Numbered from the stretch's first letter, positions 36,962 through 50,200 are shown. The stretch: DNA of 64,000 bases from Lindgomyces ingoldianus (GCF_010093535.1 NW_022985198.1:634100-698099); one strand, 5' to 3'. Translations and numbers: made by a program. The notes: generated by a model not told the origin, from the sequence alone.

Positions 36962-37912
36962 TTTCTTGATATAGAGAGATGTGCTAAAGGTGTTGGATTC
37001 AACGATTGGGAAGTTTAAATGGAGTTTTCTTGATAGAAGCTATCTCGACATTGTTGGAGTCTATATATCGATGGCATTTTGCGAAAGCACCCACGTGCTC
37101 TATCAACAATGGTGCACACGCAGGGCACTGCCAAGTTTTTGTGGAGATTTTCTAGCGATCTCAGGCCGCACAAGAACTTGGTTGGCCTAAAATTGCTTGT
37201 TGGGCACAGTTGCGTCAGCGTGAAGAATTATTAAGATGAGTTAGCCAATGGCTGGGTGTTTGTTTCAGGCGCTGCACACAGGGCATGGTGGAGTCGGAAA
37301 ATCTGGCGGCTGTCGCACACAGGGCACTGAGTCTCTCGGTCTTATTCCCGGCGAAATTATCGATCTGACACCGAAGAGTTTCCCATGTTCTGCATTGGTC
37401 CTGATTTTGACACTCCTCCATTTCCGGGGAGCGTTCTCTCTCCTGTGAAACGTTCAATATGCGAGAGTTTCTCATTTTGATACAACATCAAAAAAATACA
37501 TGGTCCCTAGATTCTTAACCGCAAGGGACTCTCGGCGCCGATCCCCCTCCTGTCTCACGCCTTGTAATTAGTAATTCGCGTCTTGGCGAGCGGGTGCACA
37601 CAGGGCCATTGGGGAAACAAAGGAATCGGAGCGTGCCCCACGGGGTCCCCCAGGTTTCTATGCACGATCTAGGCCCAAAATGTTAGCCATGTGGCAAGTT
37701 GGTCACGTTGTGTCAAGCCAGCCACTGAATAAGTTCCTGTCTGGCGTCAGGGAGCGCACACAGGGCATTTTACTAGGCCAGAAGGCCAATTTTGTTCCCG
37801 CCGATTTCTCCGTGTAAAATGCATAATTATATAAGGCCCATATTCCTCCAACAGCGATTTCTTTCTTCTCTAGAGAAGACTGACCATCTTCCTGGGATAT
37901 CATCATTCGATC
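36962..37912. promoter_or_regulatory. Shared promoter, transaldolase / sugar transporter
   Basis: A 951-bp gap between divergent starts. It contains a CACGTG at 37092-37097, 131 bp before the transaldolase ATG, and five same-orientation copies of a GCACACAGGGCA-type motif (separate entry). Two GTTCCCGCCG / ATTCCCGGCG-like strings lie near 37345 and 37795. A TATATAAG-like string lies about 80 bp before the transporter ATG (37826-37836). No coding frame supported. Confidence 0.6.
37114..37768 (+). repeat. Five dispersed copies of a GCACACAGGGCA motif
   Basis: Copies at 37114-37128 (with an inserted GC), 37274-37286, 37315-37327, 37596-37608 (one extra C) and 37756-37768. All read GCACAC(GC)AGGGC(C)A on the plus strand. 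Gaps between starts are 160, 41, 281 and 160 bp. I noticed no copies elsewhere in the window. They look like binding sites for a regulator of the flanking genes, or remains of a longer repeat: the copies at 37274 and 37756 also share a TCAGG a few bases upstream. Confidence 0.7.
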
Positions 37913-39942
37913 ATGGCTTCCGTTAGCATTCATTCTACCGACAACAAGGTTGACAACATTGTCACTACTGAGAACATCGATGCTGCTATCGACTATACCC
38001 GTAATGTTAACGCTAAGATTGTTAATCCACTGGCCGGAATTCCCAAAGACAATCTCCGGGACAAGGTCGATGCATTCTGCGAATCGTGGGGATTTCAAGA
38101 GAAAAGGGAGGTATTCTGGAAGGGTGCACTAGCTGCTCAAAAGCCGACCGACTACGAGAACATTCCCGAGCTACTTGAGGAGGACAAGTACCACATCCGC
38201 CGAGAAACAACCCACCGATGGCATCTCCCAAAAGATTTGTACTATGCCATTGCTTTGTGCTCACTTGGCTCGGCGATTCAAGGATGGGACAATACGGGTG
38301 CGAATGGCGCAGTGAGTTCACACTATAAACTTCGGTAATTTCCTCGCTAACAGCGGAGTAGAATCTTTCTTTTCCACAGGAATTCGGTATCGAGCACGAT
38401 ACCTGGCTCGTTGGTGTAATTAACTCTGGACCTACTCTCTTTGGACTCGCAAGTGCGTGGGCAGCCGACCCGATCAACAACGCACTAGGACGACGGGGTA
38501 CCATCTTCCTGACTGGCCTCTTCTGTATCTTCCCTGTGCTAGCTCAAGCGTTTACGCAAAACTGGTGGGGCTTGTTGTTATGTCGGCTCTTCATGGGCTT
38601 GGGCATGGGGGTGAAAATCTCCACGATCCCAATCTATTCCGCAGAAATATCCCCTGCATCTATCCGTGGTGGAATGGTCACAAGCTTCCAACTATGGGTA
38701 GCGTTCGGAATCTTCATCGGGCAGTGTTCGAACCTCATCTTCTTCCGTATTGGGGAACTTGCTTGGCGCTTCCAGTTAGCTGCAGCCTTCGTACCGGCTA
38801 TACCCATTGTCGTATTTGTCTGGTTCTGCCCTGAGTCTCCAAGATGGCTTTTGAAAAGAGGAAGATATCAAGAAGCATTTAAGGCTCTCTGCCGTGTTCG
38901 AAACACTGAGGTCATTGCAGCGCGAGAACTCTACTACGCTCATTGCCAAATCTCCGAGGAACACAACGCATTTGCTGGTATTTCGCTCAGTAGTCGTATC
39001 AAGGATCTTCTTACAGTACCTCGACTCCGCCGCGCCACTGTCGCCAGTGCAGTTGTTGTCATCTCACAACAGTTCTCTGGAATTAACATCATGGCTTTCT
39101 ATTCCTCAACCATCTTTGCCGAGGCGGGATACAGTCCAAAGGAATGTCTCTTGGTATCTATGGGCTTTGGTCTGATCATGTTTGTATTCGCAATCCCGGC
39201 CGTGTACACTATGGATACGTTCGGTCGGCGCAACCTCCTCCTCGTGACCTTCCCGAACATGGCATGGTGCTTGCTCGCAGCTGGATTCTGTTTCCTAATC
39301 GATACGGGAGTTAGCGCGAGGGTACCGCTCATTGCTTTCTTTATCTTCCTCTTCACGGCCCTATACGGTCCTGGTGAGCACAACTCCTACTTTCCGTTAT
39401 TGAAGCTGTCTTACACTTGTTAGGCATGGGTCCTCTTCCGTCGATCTACTTTAGCGAGTCTTTTCCACTTTCACATCGAGAAATCGGTGGCGCATTTACG
39501 ATATGTGTGAATAATGCAGTTGGATCTGCGTTGACGCTGAGTTTTCCGTCCCTGCTCGCCAAGATCACTCCTACCGGTGGTATGTGCGATGATCGTCACG
39601 TTTGATCTCTTGCTAATTTGATAAAGCATTTGCATTCTACGCTGGCCTGAATGTTCTAGCCTTCATAATGATCTTCTTTCTCGTCCCTGAAACTATGTAA
39701 GACTTTTCACCCATGGGTCAATTCTGAAATGAGATTGCTGACTACCTGCTTCCCGCAGGCAACGCACTCTCGAAGAACTCGATTTCATCTTTGGAGTCCC
39801 AACTGGTCGGCATATCGCTTACCAACTACGCACTTGGCTGCCTTGGTGGATCAAGAAATATATATTCTTCCAGCGAAAGGCACAGCTTAAGCCGTTATAT
39901 CAACTTGAAGGATTTATGAGTTCGAGAACTGGAAGCGTGTAG
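37913..39942 (+). CDS. MFS sugar transporter, 12 membrane segments
   Basis: A plasma-membrane sugar (or polyol)/proton symporter of the major facilitator superfamily. Exons 37913-38311, 38380-39373, 39424-39579, 39627-39696 and 39759-39942, with introns of 47-68 nt, give 600 aa. Family marks are LGRRGTIFLTGLFC (loop 2-3), SPASIRGGMVTSFQLW, PESPRWLLKRGR, QQFSGINIMAFYSSTIF (TM7), DTFGRRNLLLVTF (loop 8-9) and PETMQRTLEELDFIF, made across the last junction. The N-terminal cytoplasmic region is long (about 100 residues). Substrate cannot be read from sequence. Its head-to-head position with transaldolase points to a sugar feeding the pentose phosphate pathway, which is inference. Confidence 0.93.
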
Positions 39943-41965
39943 TCTGACAGTGAGCTGGTAGCCAAGGTCCTAAGAGAGGCCCTTAGGAGAAAACCAATTT
40001 CATTTAAAATCTATCCTCATTGCTCGGCCTCAATATATACAACTTCATTTCTATCCTTATAGGCACTATCCTTGATACAAATTTTATCAGGCTCTCAAAT
40101 AACTCCGATGCTTTTGTCTGGTCATTCGAAAATCTCTCCTACAATCTAATACAGATAGTACGATATCCCAATGTGCACCACCCAAGCAATTTCCTTTCCC
40201 ATTCAGGAACCTGAGCTACTCGTGCTCCAGCCTGAGCTATGGCTGTGCTGGGTGAGGGCATCCTGAGCCGAGGCTGAGCAGCTCGTTGAAACCCAGTTTT
40301 GGGCCCTGTATTCGACAGGGAGGGTTGAGGATGGGACGTGCAAATTATGCTAGTCCGAATCTATAGAGCCTGAGGCGCTCAAGCCAGAGTCGCGGTGTGA
40401 TCTTTGAACGCCAGACTTACCGGAGCGACAATAGCATGAGGTTGCTCCTTGGAAAGCTAAATAGATCCCCTAGCTTTCCGCTAAATTTATCTAGTACGGT
40501 AATTGTAAGGCTAGTGGTGCAGTGGAAGTGTGTTTTATTCATGTGGAGCCTCTAGGCAGTCATGATACATAGAGAAGTACAGTCATTAGTAGATAGTGGC
40601 TTGGCCGGGTTACACATCTCCTCGGATTCGACAAAAGTCAACGATGAAGCTATTTACATGTATGATAAGGCCTATATAGGGCTAAAAGTAGGTGCTGCGA
40701 CCAGTACCGTACAGCATAAAATAGAATGATAAGCGGCGGCCAATACTGTACAACATAAGTGAGTATAAGTTGCGGGCGATATTGTGCGGCGTGGGAGAGA
40801 ATTGTAGGCAGAGGTTAATACAGCATGAAAGGGTGAGATACGCTGCTGACGACCTTATACCAAATAAGACAGAGCTAGATGTTCCTCCTGAGTACTGAGG
40901 CAATACGCCTAGCAGTAGCTGCGGACAGCATTATTAAGCTAAGGGCAATACCTCTAGCACAATAGTACTTCAGCAAAGGGGCCATCACCAGCGTTAATCA
41001 CAATTGACGAATTGTTGGATATTGTCTTAGGCATTGTTTTGTTCCCCTTCCCGACTTTCTTGATGCGCAGTTTTCCTTCCGTATTAGTCCTTTTTGTGTT
41101 GCAGCTGATATTGTTTTACCCTGAGTCTAGCTTTTTAAACTTCGATTGTTGCTAACATTGATGTTATAACAGCACGCCTCCCTTTCTAGTCTACTCTCCT
41201 CCCTCCATCGTCTCTTCCCTCAACCCCGCACCCCCTCCCTTATTGGTCGCCTAGACTGCATCCGTGAGGCATTTTCTCTTCTTTGGATGATGCGAGACTC
41301 GAGATCATTCTGGGCAGACCCCCCTATAGCATCGTACTATGTAATGCTCTTCTTAGCTTTTGAGCTGATCAGGAGCAATCGAGTGCTGGCTGCCAGATAG
41401 GATCTGATGGATTGCCGTAGGAACAGGCGTTTCTATTGTATCAAGTACAGTTTTTCTTGATTTTATAGATGATTGAGTGCAATCACGTGCTGTTGCCGAG
41501 AGAGAGTAGAGCAGCTATCGTGTAGGGATTTATCGACTACGACGGCGTTTACGAAATTATACTCTTGTAGCCTCTTGCATCGTTAAGCAATTGACCTTTT
41601 GATTATCCTTCGAACCGGGCGAATATTCTTCTGAGACCGTTTCGACCTGCAGCTTGGTGGGAGATTGTTGGTTGCGGTTACCTGCTTCATGTGGCGCGGT
41701 GCGCCACCCGTTTCTGGCTACCTAATATTAGAATCTTTGTTGTTTGGGCGCTGGTCCTTACTCGTCAATTCGACCAATAGCAAGGAAGTGATTAGAGTCA
41801 AATGTCCGAAAGCACTGTGCCCCCCAAATACAGTCCATTGAAGCCTGCAGTTCTCAGCAGCGGACCCACAAAAACCGAAGGGCTTTTGCGGCTGAGCTCG
41901 AAGACATTACTCGCGGACAACATTTGTCTCCCGACTCCACACCATCTCTTGCGCCCCGAACCAAA
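39943..41965. other. 2-kb gene-poor stretch
   Basis: No gene is supported. Around 40690-40830 the strings GACCAGTACCGTACAGCATAA, GGCCAATACTGTACAACATAA and GGTTAATACAGCATGA recur, as in an old degenerate repeat. The segment 41802-41965 before the F-box-like gene has an open ATG frame (41802-42053) in another phase; I could not splice it in. Confidence 0.45.
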
Positions 41966-43267
41966 ATGTTCACACAACAAAGTGTCTGCAATCTACGTGT
42001 CATGCTGCCTCAACCGCCATGGACGAAATCATTCAACTGGAACCTACACATAACACTCGACGGGGAAGAACGCATTCCTTTTCACTTGTATGTTCAGACT
42101 AATGCCGTCCAAATCGCCTCGTTCCCACGATTCAACAAACTACCCACCGAACTTCAGCTCCGTATCCTGGCCTTTTGTTCCGCCCCTACCCTCTTCCAGG
42201 TAATGCGAGTGTCTTCCAGGCTTCGCATCGAGGCCGCCAAACTTTTTTGGGCAGATCCGAATACGTATTATCTTGTCGAGTCACACTGGCTACTTGAGGG
42301 CGGGTATCCTGGCGGTACATGCTACGACTTGCCTTTTCTTGCTCACGTGCAGAACGTCGAAGTCGAGTACCAACATGGGTCTGATAATAGGATAGGTCCA
42401 CTACACGACGGCATAAGAGATATCCGGCAAGATGTAGTAAGGAATTTCTGGAATACTTTGAAGAAGAGATTCCCAAGAGTGAGGAGGGCGGTAATCAATC
42501 AGAATTGGGAGTCTCTATCGGACAAGGATTATAACAAGCCTGCCTTCCCTTGCTTGAAAATTCTTGTTGAGTCTTGCCCGCTTAAGATCGACGTTTCAGC
42601 GTTTGTCCTCGAGGAAGCGAGTTCTCTCCCTGAGAATACTACCATAACCCTGCCTACGAACAAATGGCAACGATCACTTTATCGACCTACGCTAGACGGC
42701 GAATGGAGAAAGGTTGCACCATGTTTTAATCGAAAAACAATCCTCATGCCAATGAAAAGATTCCACGGGCCTGTCGGCGAGTTCGAGAAACTTAGGTATT
42801 TGAGGAACAGACTTGCTCTACAACACTTCGCTCTAGGCCCTCTCGTCATCGAAGCGCTAGACCGGCATCACTTTGACGAGGGAAGGCAAGAGCCTTTCTT
42901 ATGCCCAGAGTCTGGATGCAATGCTTACTTCGAAAAGGCCGGGCAGTGGACGATGCATGCGATCGAGACGCACAACGTCCCGTCAATCAAGGAGAAACGG
43001 TTCGATATATTGCCTAACAAGTTAAGAGACGCTTTTGAAAGACACGAGAGTGACCTAGAAAGAAAGCGGGAGGAGGTGGCTGGAGAGTCGAGAAGGATGT
43101 TTAATGAGTGGAATGAAGAGGGGGGCGAGAAGAGGAGGGACATAGAGAGGGGATGGATGGATCAGCTGGAGAATGAGGAGGCATGGGACACGGGCACGGA
43201 AGCGAGGGAGAGCGAACTATGGAAATTTTTCACTATGGTGATGAATCCAACTTGGTGTGGTCAGTAG
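41966..43267 (+). CDS. F-box-like protein with a C-terminal C2H2-like finger
   Basis: An intronless 433-aa frame. Near residue 50 an F-box-like segment (FPRFNKLPTELQLRILAFC, then LFQVMRVSSRLRIEAA) suggests an SCF ubiquitin-ligase adaptor or a related fungal '2EXR/F-box' family. Residues about 310-335 hold CPESGCNAYFEKAGQWTMH...H, with C2H2 spacing. The last 80 residues are Glu/Arg-rich and probably coiled coil. The ATG at 41966 was chosen over an in-frame TTG at 41924. Large families of such proteins occur in Helotiales; the role is unknown. Confidence 0.78.
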   Translation: MFTQQSVCNLRVMLPQPPWTKSFNWNLHITLDGEERIPFHLYVQTNAVQIASFPRFNKLPTELQLRILAFCSAPTLFQVMRVSSRLRIEAAKLFWADPNTYYLVESHWLLEGGYPGGTCYDLPFLAHVQNVEVEYQHGSDNRIGPLHDGIRDIRQDVVRNFWNTLKKRFPRVRRAVINQNWESLSDKDYNKPAFPCLKILVESCPLKIDVSAFVLEEASSLPENTTITLPTNKWQRSLYRPTLDGEWRKVAPCFNRKTILMPMKRFHGPVGEFEKLRYLRNRLALQHFALGPLVIEALDRHHFDEGRQEPFLCPESGCNAYFEKAGQWTMHAIETHNVPSIKEKRFDILPNKLRDAFERHESDLERKREEVAGESRRMFNEWNEEGGEKRRDIERGWMDQLENEEAWDTGTEARESELWKFFTMVMNPTWCGQ

Positions 43268-44240
43268 TCTGGATGCGTGTTATCTTAGCGTTAAGTAGCA
43301 TAAATTCACCGCGTAAAAGTCTTGTCGCAAGAAACACAAGAATCTAAAGGGAAACCTGTCATTGATACAGCTAGCTAGATGTTCAGCTCTATTTTAGTTC
43401 CTCCACCACTGGTTTGCTTAGTCCGGTATCTTGTATAGTTAAGTAGTGCCTAGAAACCTGTATTAGTTAAATCCTTAGTAGTAAAGTTTCTAATTAATAC
43501 TTAAACTGTCCGTACGCAGCAGCAGCGTTACGGTCTGGATACTAGTTATCGCGCGAGAAGGATCACGTAACTATATCACGTGATGCTTGTGCGCGAACCT
43601 GTGCGCGAACGTGTGGATATTCCCCTTTCATCCGTACGCAGAAAGAAGACAAGCAATGACCAGAAATCTGTTGCCCACCCTACCCACTCCGTACGCTGTG
43701 CACACAGTACACTACTCTTACTCTTGCTACTTAAGTGCTCATACCATAAGCAGCTAGCTGAAAGAGTCCATTCAACATAAACTAAGTTTACATTTATGTA
43801 AGCTTTAGTATTTTATATAATATTAAAACAAAAGCCCTCTCTACAGATACTCTTCCTTTACGGAACGACATTTAGGTACACACTTGGGTTAAATAACAAG
43901 GGTATAGCTTAGTTTTAATGCTATAATAGTAAGGTATGTTTCTCTTACACAAGCCTAAGAATAATATTTTTTAGAAACAACTCTATTAGATAATACTGCA
44001 AAGGGCACTTTTAAAAAATCTTATATAGAACACTGATTTGGACGACTGAAGACTACAAGCATGACATGGACCGATTATATTCAGGGAGTTGTCACTCAAA
44101 TGTAAGAGTGTTTCTCTGGTAGAATATTATTGTAACTCTAACTGTTTTAAATTAGATTATGTTACGATTTAATTCCCGTCTCAATAATAACAAAAGACCA
44201 GTCAGGTGTAGTACAACAATATACAAGGAGGCCGTCACAA
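43268..44240. other. AT-rich convergent gap with repeated TCCGTACGCWG
   Basis: These 973 bp lie between the stops of the F-box-like gene and AGS1. The 11-mer TCCGTACGC(A/T)G occurs at 43509, 43631 and 43688, and GTGCGCGAAC occurs twice in tandem near 43589-43610. The part from 43760 to 44200 is A/T-rich. It probably holds transposon remains; no gene is seen. Confidence 0.5.
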
Positions 44241-47200
44241 CTACGGCTTACTTAACTGTTCTTTCCTAAAGAACTTGAAGAAACCAACACAAATTGTAAT
44301 TTGCAACAAAAGTGCAACCCAGAACCACGGCCTCGCCAGGCCCTGCTGGATCCCCGCCGAAAAATCCGGAAACACGTCGCCCGGCCCAATCGCATTAGGT
44401 GCGGTAGCACGCGCGAGAATCGTGGCAATGGACCCGAGCACCTGGGCAGCAAGGAGCGTGAAGGTGACGTGGAGGCGCGTCAGCGTTTGTAGGAAGATCA
44501 TCCCAAAACCGACTCCTTGGACTGTGTCGAGCAAGCCGAGCCAGAGCCAGAGTGTGCGGCCGACGAGGGCGGAGGAGACGGGACCGCCGGCCCAGGGGAG
44601 GTAGAGGCCGATGGAAGAAGTGGACCACAGCATCTGGCACCAGCGTGGGGCGCCGAGGCCGATGGCGAAGATAGGGAGGATCCAGGAGTGGTGGGTGCTG
44701 AGTGCGGCGAATATGGATAGGAAGACTCCCCAAAGCACTACGAAGAAGAGGACAACAAGGAGGAGAATAGCCCATGTCGGCGCGACTTTGGAGGACCAGA
44801 GGTATTGCCAGTTGCGTCCGTATGGAGCGGACAAGAAGTAGTTCTGGATAAGGACGGTGGCAAAGGTCCAGACGACGATTTTGCGGCGGAAGAGGGAGGT
44901 GTAGAACGAAGGGACTGAACCGGGTGTCTGGCGGTAGAAGTCGGGGAGGCCGAATTGGATTATGCCGGCTAAGATCCACATTACAACAGCGAGAGGAACG
45001 GTAACGGCGGCGAGTTTGGGAGAGGTGACCATAGCAGCGTAGCCTTTGTAGGTTGCTGAGCTCGTGGATGTGAGAAGGCTTCCCCAGTACCAGAGTGCGG
45101 TCACGTAAAGTTGCTGGGTTCCTTGGATGACACAGGCGCGGAAGACCCAATCTCGGACAGGGGCACCGCCTAGTTATTGTTAGCTAAATAGAAACAACAG
45201 GATTCGGTATTCCTTTGCTTACCTTCGTCGCCGAAGTTCAAAGCAAAGAAGAGAGATCCACTGGATGACGCGGCTGCATATAAACCAGTCGCGACATTTT
45301 GAACCCAAAAGCGTCCCGTAGCGGTAGGAGCCAAAGGCGACATACCCAGAATGAAAAAGGCAATGCCGTAGATAACGAATGGGCTAGAAAGAACATAGAC
45401 AGATTTTAAGCGACGGAACAACAGCCACCATATACAAGACGTTACGAGATAAACTGTCGCAATTGCGTACAGCTTGGTTGCTTGTTGACCAATACCGCCT
45501 GTGAGAAGAGTGACTTGATACGAATTGGCTGAAATAATTTGACCAATGGCGAGAACGAAGGAGTAGAACGGCCAGTCGCCCCACTTGTACTGCATGTACT
45601 TCTTCAATCCTCTTGGTGGCTTGTAATCCACTCCAAGAAGGAATTCGTCCTTGTCGTTGAGCTCTTCAGCCGTCACGGTTGTTCCGGCCCGAGAATTTGG
45701 TCGAGATGGAGCGATTGTACTCGAGGCCGAACTCGAAGGGGGCATCCAGTTCAGTTTGGCGGTGCGGAATCTGTCGAACCACTGCTTTTCGCTCTGTACA
45801 ATGAATTCCTCGATACACATTTCCGAGACTGAATTTTTGCCGTTTAGTCCAGCGAGCTTCTTTTCAAATATACCGTAGAACTCGCCGTTTGAGTCGGTAA
45901 AGAAAGGATCGACTTTCTGGAGATTAAAATCGGTCTTGTCACCAACGATGACGTCGATCTCGAGCAAAGAGGATCGACTGGAAGCGGTCTGCATATACAT
46001 TGGCGTTGGTGGTGTAAGAGTTGAGAAATTGAAGCCGCTATCGGAGATGGAAACAGCTGGACTGTGACAAGGGCTTTGGAGAGGAGGGGAAAGGTCGGCA
46101 AATGGTGCAGCTGGCACGGGACGGCCTTCGTGGAATTGTCGAGGAATAACTTCAATTTCTTCCTCCCCTATAATGTACTCGTCAGTGCGTGCTGGCGCGT
46201 TAGCATCAACAAAATCACATTCTTCGTCCTCGTCCCCGTCGACATGACCTGGTCCCTTCCTGCGACCCAGTGATAGCATCCTTCCAAGCCCCGAGGGGGG
46301 CAGGCCTTGCCTACTCCTGGGCATGGGGATACCGTTGACATCTACTGTTGAGCGGGAGCTTGACGCCCTAGATCCGACTGGTCGTGGGAGTGAGGTAAAC
46401 TCCGTGACACTGCTGCCCGGCATTGGTAGCTGTGGCTGTTTCTCATGTAGAATAGCGGGATCACAGATAGTTGATGTGGCTCGAGACGCACTGGTTGTCG
46501 ATTGAGGCCAGAACCGCCATTTGCGGGCTTCCGCGTCGTGGTTCTTGATTGCCTTGCTTTGTAGAATGCCTAGATCTTCTTTCCATTGCTGGACTGGAAA
46601 GCGCTGTTTCGCTGAACGAGCGCGCATCACTCTGCGGACTTCTTGCTTGGATGCGAGCGCTGATTCAATTGCACCGCGGAACTGCTTTAGCAAATGGGTA
46701 GTGGTGGTCGATTCGACTGTATACCACCATCCGGGCATTTGCCCAAGGCCACCGACTCTAGCGCCTACACCAAGAGCGCCCTTTCGTCCGAATTCGACAG
46801 CGACAAGTCCGAAAGGCTCATCGCGAGAGGGAATGAGAGCAAATTCAGCACCGCTGAAGATGTACGGAGGCAAGGCAGTGAACTCGGGCTTGGAAAAGAC
46901 TCTTCCAGGATACTTGACCATAAGTTTACTCAGCTTGAGCGCTGCAAATTTCCCATAAAGGTCGATAACTGGGCCAACGCAGATCAATTGGGCGGTTGGG
47001 TTTTCTTCCAAGATGGAAGGGAAGATATCCGCAATCAAGTCAACACCTTTCTGAGTGGACCAACGACCGACGAAGACAAACAGCTCCGCGTCTGGATTCT
47101 GCTCTAGGTTGGCCCACTCTTGCGCCTGTCGCTTGAGGCCAGGTCTGGCGGCCTCAAAGGCCTCGTCGATCTGGATGTCCTCGTCCTTCAACACCTTCTT

Positions 47201-50200
47201 GTTCCACGCTTCAGTATCGGTAGGATCGGGATTGGGCAGAGGGCCAATTTTCGCAAGTCCCCAGAAAATGGGGTAACGTGCCCACGACCGCTTACCGTAT
47301 TTCGTGGAGACGCCGACGGCGCCAACACCTCTTTGATGAACACGGAGGTAGCTAGCACCGGCATGGAGTAGATTGAATACGGAACCGAATTGAACATACT
47401 CTTCGACTATCTTCTGCGGTAGGTTGAACACTTTGCACACCTCGGCGCATTCGGAAACGGTGCGCATGGGCCAAAGACCCTGGAATTCGGCATTGTGCAG
47501 AGACAAGCAGCAGGGGATGGTTTTAGGGAGCAGATAGAGCGGCGCAGCTGCACCATGGTAGTCGTTGATGTGGTACAGATCGACGGGGAAGCGCTCAAGT
47601 GTTTGCGCAATGCATTGGTTCCATGCAGAGTAGTAGATAGCACTGTCCATGTCGTCCATACGCGGAGGATATGGTTCGGACTTTGTTTGTTTGCGAAAGA
47701 CAGGGGCGTCCAAAAGCACGTAAGTGATGTTGCGGAGAACGTGGTACTGGACTTGCACTTCATAGCTGTTTCCCAGGATATTAACGTCCATCGAGTCAGC
47801 AGTTTGATCCCGTGGGTACTCAACGCCTCCAACACAGGGAACGACCCAGATAAGGTCTTGATGTTCGAGATTCTTGCCCATGAGCTGAGCCATGACTCCG
47901 AGACCTCCAATCTTGATCTTGATCTCCCAGTCTTCGATATCATATTCCATGGTAGCGATGAGCACACATCGTCGCTTATCCGTCATGAGAGTAGCGGGAG
48001 TGGCATCGACTTCGGTGAGCATATCATCGTCATCGCTGTCATTTGCTTTCTTGTTACCGAAGAATGGTAGCCAGAGCAGGGAGAATTTTATCGCAACACC
48101 AGTCTCGTTGAACTTGACACCGTAGAACGCACGCATATACAGCCAAACTCCCAGGATGGCAGACAGCATGGGTACAAGTAAGAGGGAGATGTAGAGTACG
48201 AGTTGGTGCCGTATGTTTCCGACGGGAACGAGCTTATATCGGTACGTTCCATCGTTTAGGTGAAGCTCGTATGCAAGGTATGGCGACGGAGGCACATTAG
48301 TAACGTTGATGGCAAGTTTTGACAGTGAGCTGGGAGGTAAGCGATCAAGAATGCCATCCTCATTGATGTCTCCGTAAACGCCTGTGGCATCCGGCTGTCC
48401 GTCTGGATTCATGCCCCATACATTGAGTTGGAACATATCTGGCCACTCGCTCATGAAATGGAACTTCCACTGCCCATCAGATCCTAATTTCAGTTGATTT
48501 TTGAGACCGGCGTCAAAGCCGTACTGATTAAATGGTCCATGAGCAAACATGTGGGGAAAGCGGCGTGGGGGCTCGTTTTCTCTACCAAGATCGGCATGTT
48601 GGATGACTGCACTGCTACCAGCCAGTTTACTCCAGTACTGTGCGATGATGTGCTCGTCTTCCCACTCTTGCTTCTTGGTACCAGACCACGCTTGTTCCTC
48701 GAGAGTATTGTTACCTCCGTGGTATTCGGCCCAGTTGCTCCAGGACGAGCCCCAGTTCATCGAATAGCGCCACTTGTCTGCACCAGCGGCCTTGTGCGAG
48801 ATCCACAATGTGTTGTTTTCTGTGTTCTTATGGATCAATGCTCTAGTGTAGTTGGCTGTCCTAGGGAAAATCATCGGGTTATCTAACTGCCCGACGCGGA
48901 ACATGAACTTGTCGGCCGAGTTTGTGAAAGCTCCATCTGGTGTTGTCGCATTGCGTACGGTGACTGTGTGGATACCGTTAGAAACGTTCTTCAGCTTCGC
49001 CTTGAAGGTCCATGCAGTAGGTATGCTGCCGATATATCCTGGGACATCAGTGCCATTAGCGTCCGTTTTAATGCACTGGATGGTACCGTAGTCCACTTGA
49101 GGGATCCGACGATCTTCCGTGCTCGAGTTGATTTCCAGTACGGAGGCGGTGTTGTTGCAGTTCATCTCGGCAGTGAAATGGATCTCAATGTCGATTTCTT
49201 CCTGATTACCTGGGGCAACTTTGGAGACGAGTCTCATGTCGTGACCAGGTACGAAACGGGTAATCATCGGAGGAGGCGCGATGAACTGGTCCTTGGGGAC
49301 ATAGGCTCGGAAGTCGTAGGACTTCATGTCAACCCTGTCGATGCATCCGTTGTTCTTCGTAGATCCCCCAAATCCAAGTGCAGCGGGCGAAGACTTGAGC
49401 GTGATTTCGTCGTGGGGGTAGAAGAGATTCTTGACTGTGGTGCCCTCGTCGAATGCGGCGATGAGCGCTTTGGTTTTGTCGGAGCAATCGAATGTATACG
49501 TCGAAGAATCATTCTTGTTACTGTATACCAACCAGACTAATGAAGGTCCAGTGAGGTTCTGAGCGCCAGCGAACTCTCCCCTAGCAACGCTCCAAATACC
49601 AGTTTCAGTCTCAACACCAGAGCTACCAGGGTATTGAACCTCATAGGTCTGGTTAGATAGCTGCTGGAGGAACCACCCATCATTAAGCACTGGGTATTTC
49701 TCACGCAGGTAGTACATATGCTTGATGATATTATGGACAGGGTGTGAGGAATCACGATGATCGAGGCTGACATTGTCGTCCTCACAACCACGTCGTGTAG
49801 CGTTCAAAGGCATTTGATAGTACTGCGTGGATCCGAGAGCATAGCAGCCGTGCATCTGCCATGCGACTGAGCTGGTCATCGCCTGTCGGCCGTAGATGTA
49901 ATTGCTGGCAGTGCTATCGAGAACATAAAAGGCTCTATAGTGGGTGTTAGGAGAATACATAGAAGGGATGTCTGTTAGACTTACTGCTCCTCTCCCCAAG
50001 TCAACTTAGGAATGCCGGGAAGGTGAATGGTAGTTATAAAAAGGCCCAACAGCATCCTTTCCGTTCCATTCGTGATAGCAGGCCAGCGAAACACGTCTTG
50101 ATTGGTCACACCATGCATGTGTCGCGGATCGAAAACTCCAGTATTTGCATTAATAAGGTCGTTAGTCATGATCATCGTGTTCCATGCGTCAACCCAGTTA

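Noticed and set aside
34337..37097. CACGTG boxes as proof of bHLH control
   Set aside because: The hexamer also occurs elsewhere in the window (for example 20218, 22809, 24589, 43577, 52799) at no more than chance frequency, so placement near these genes is only suggestive.
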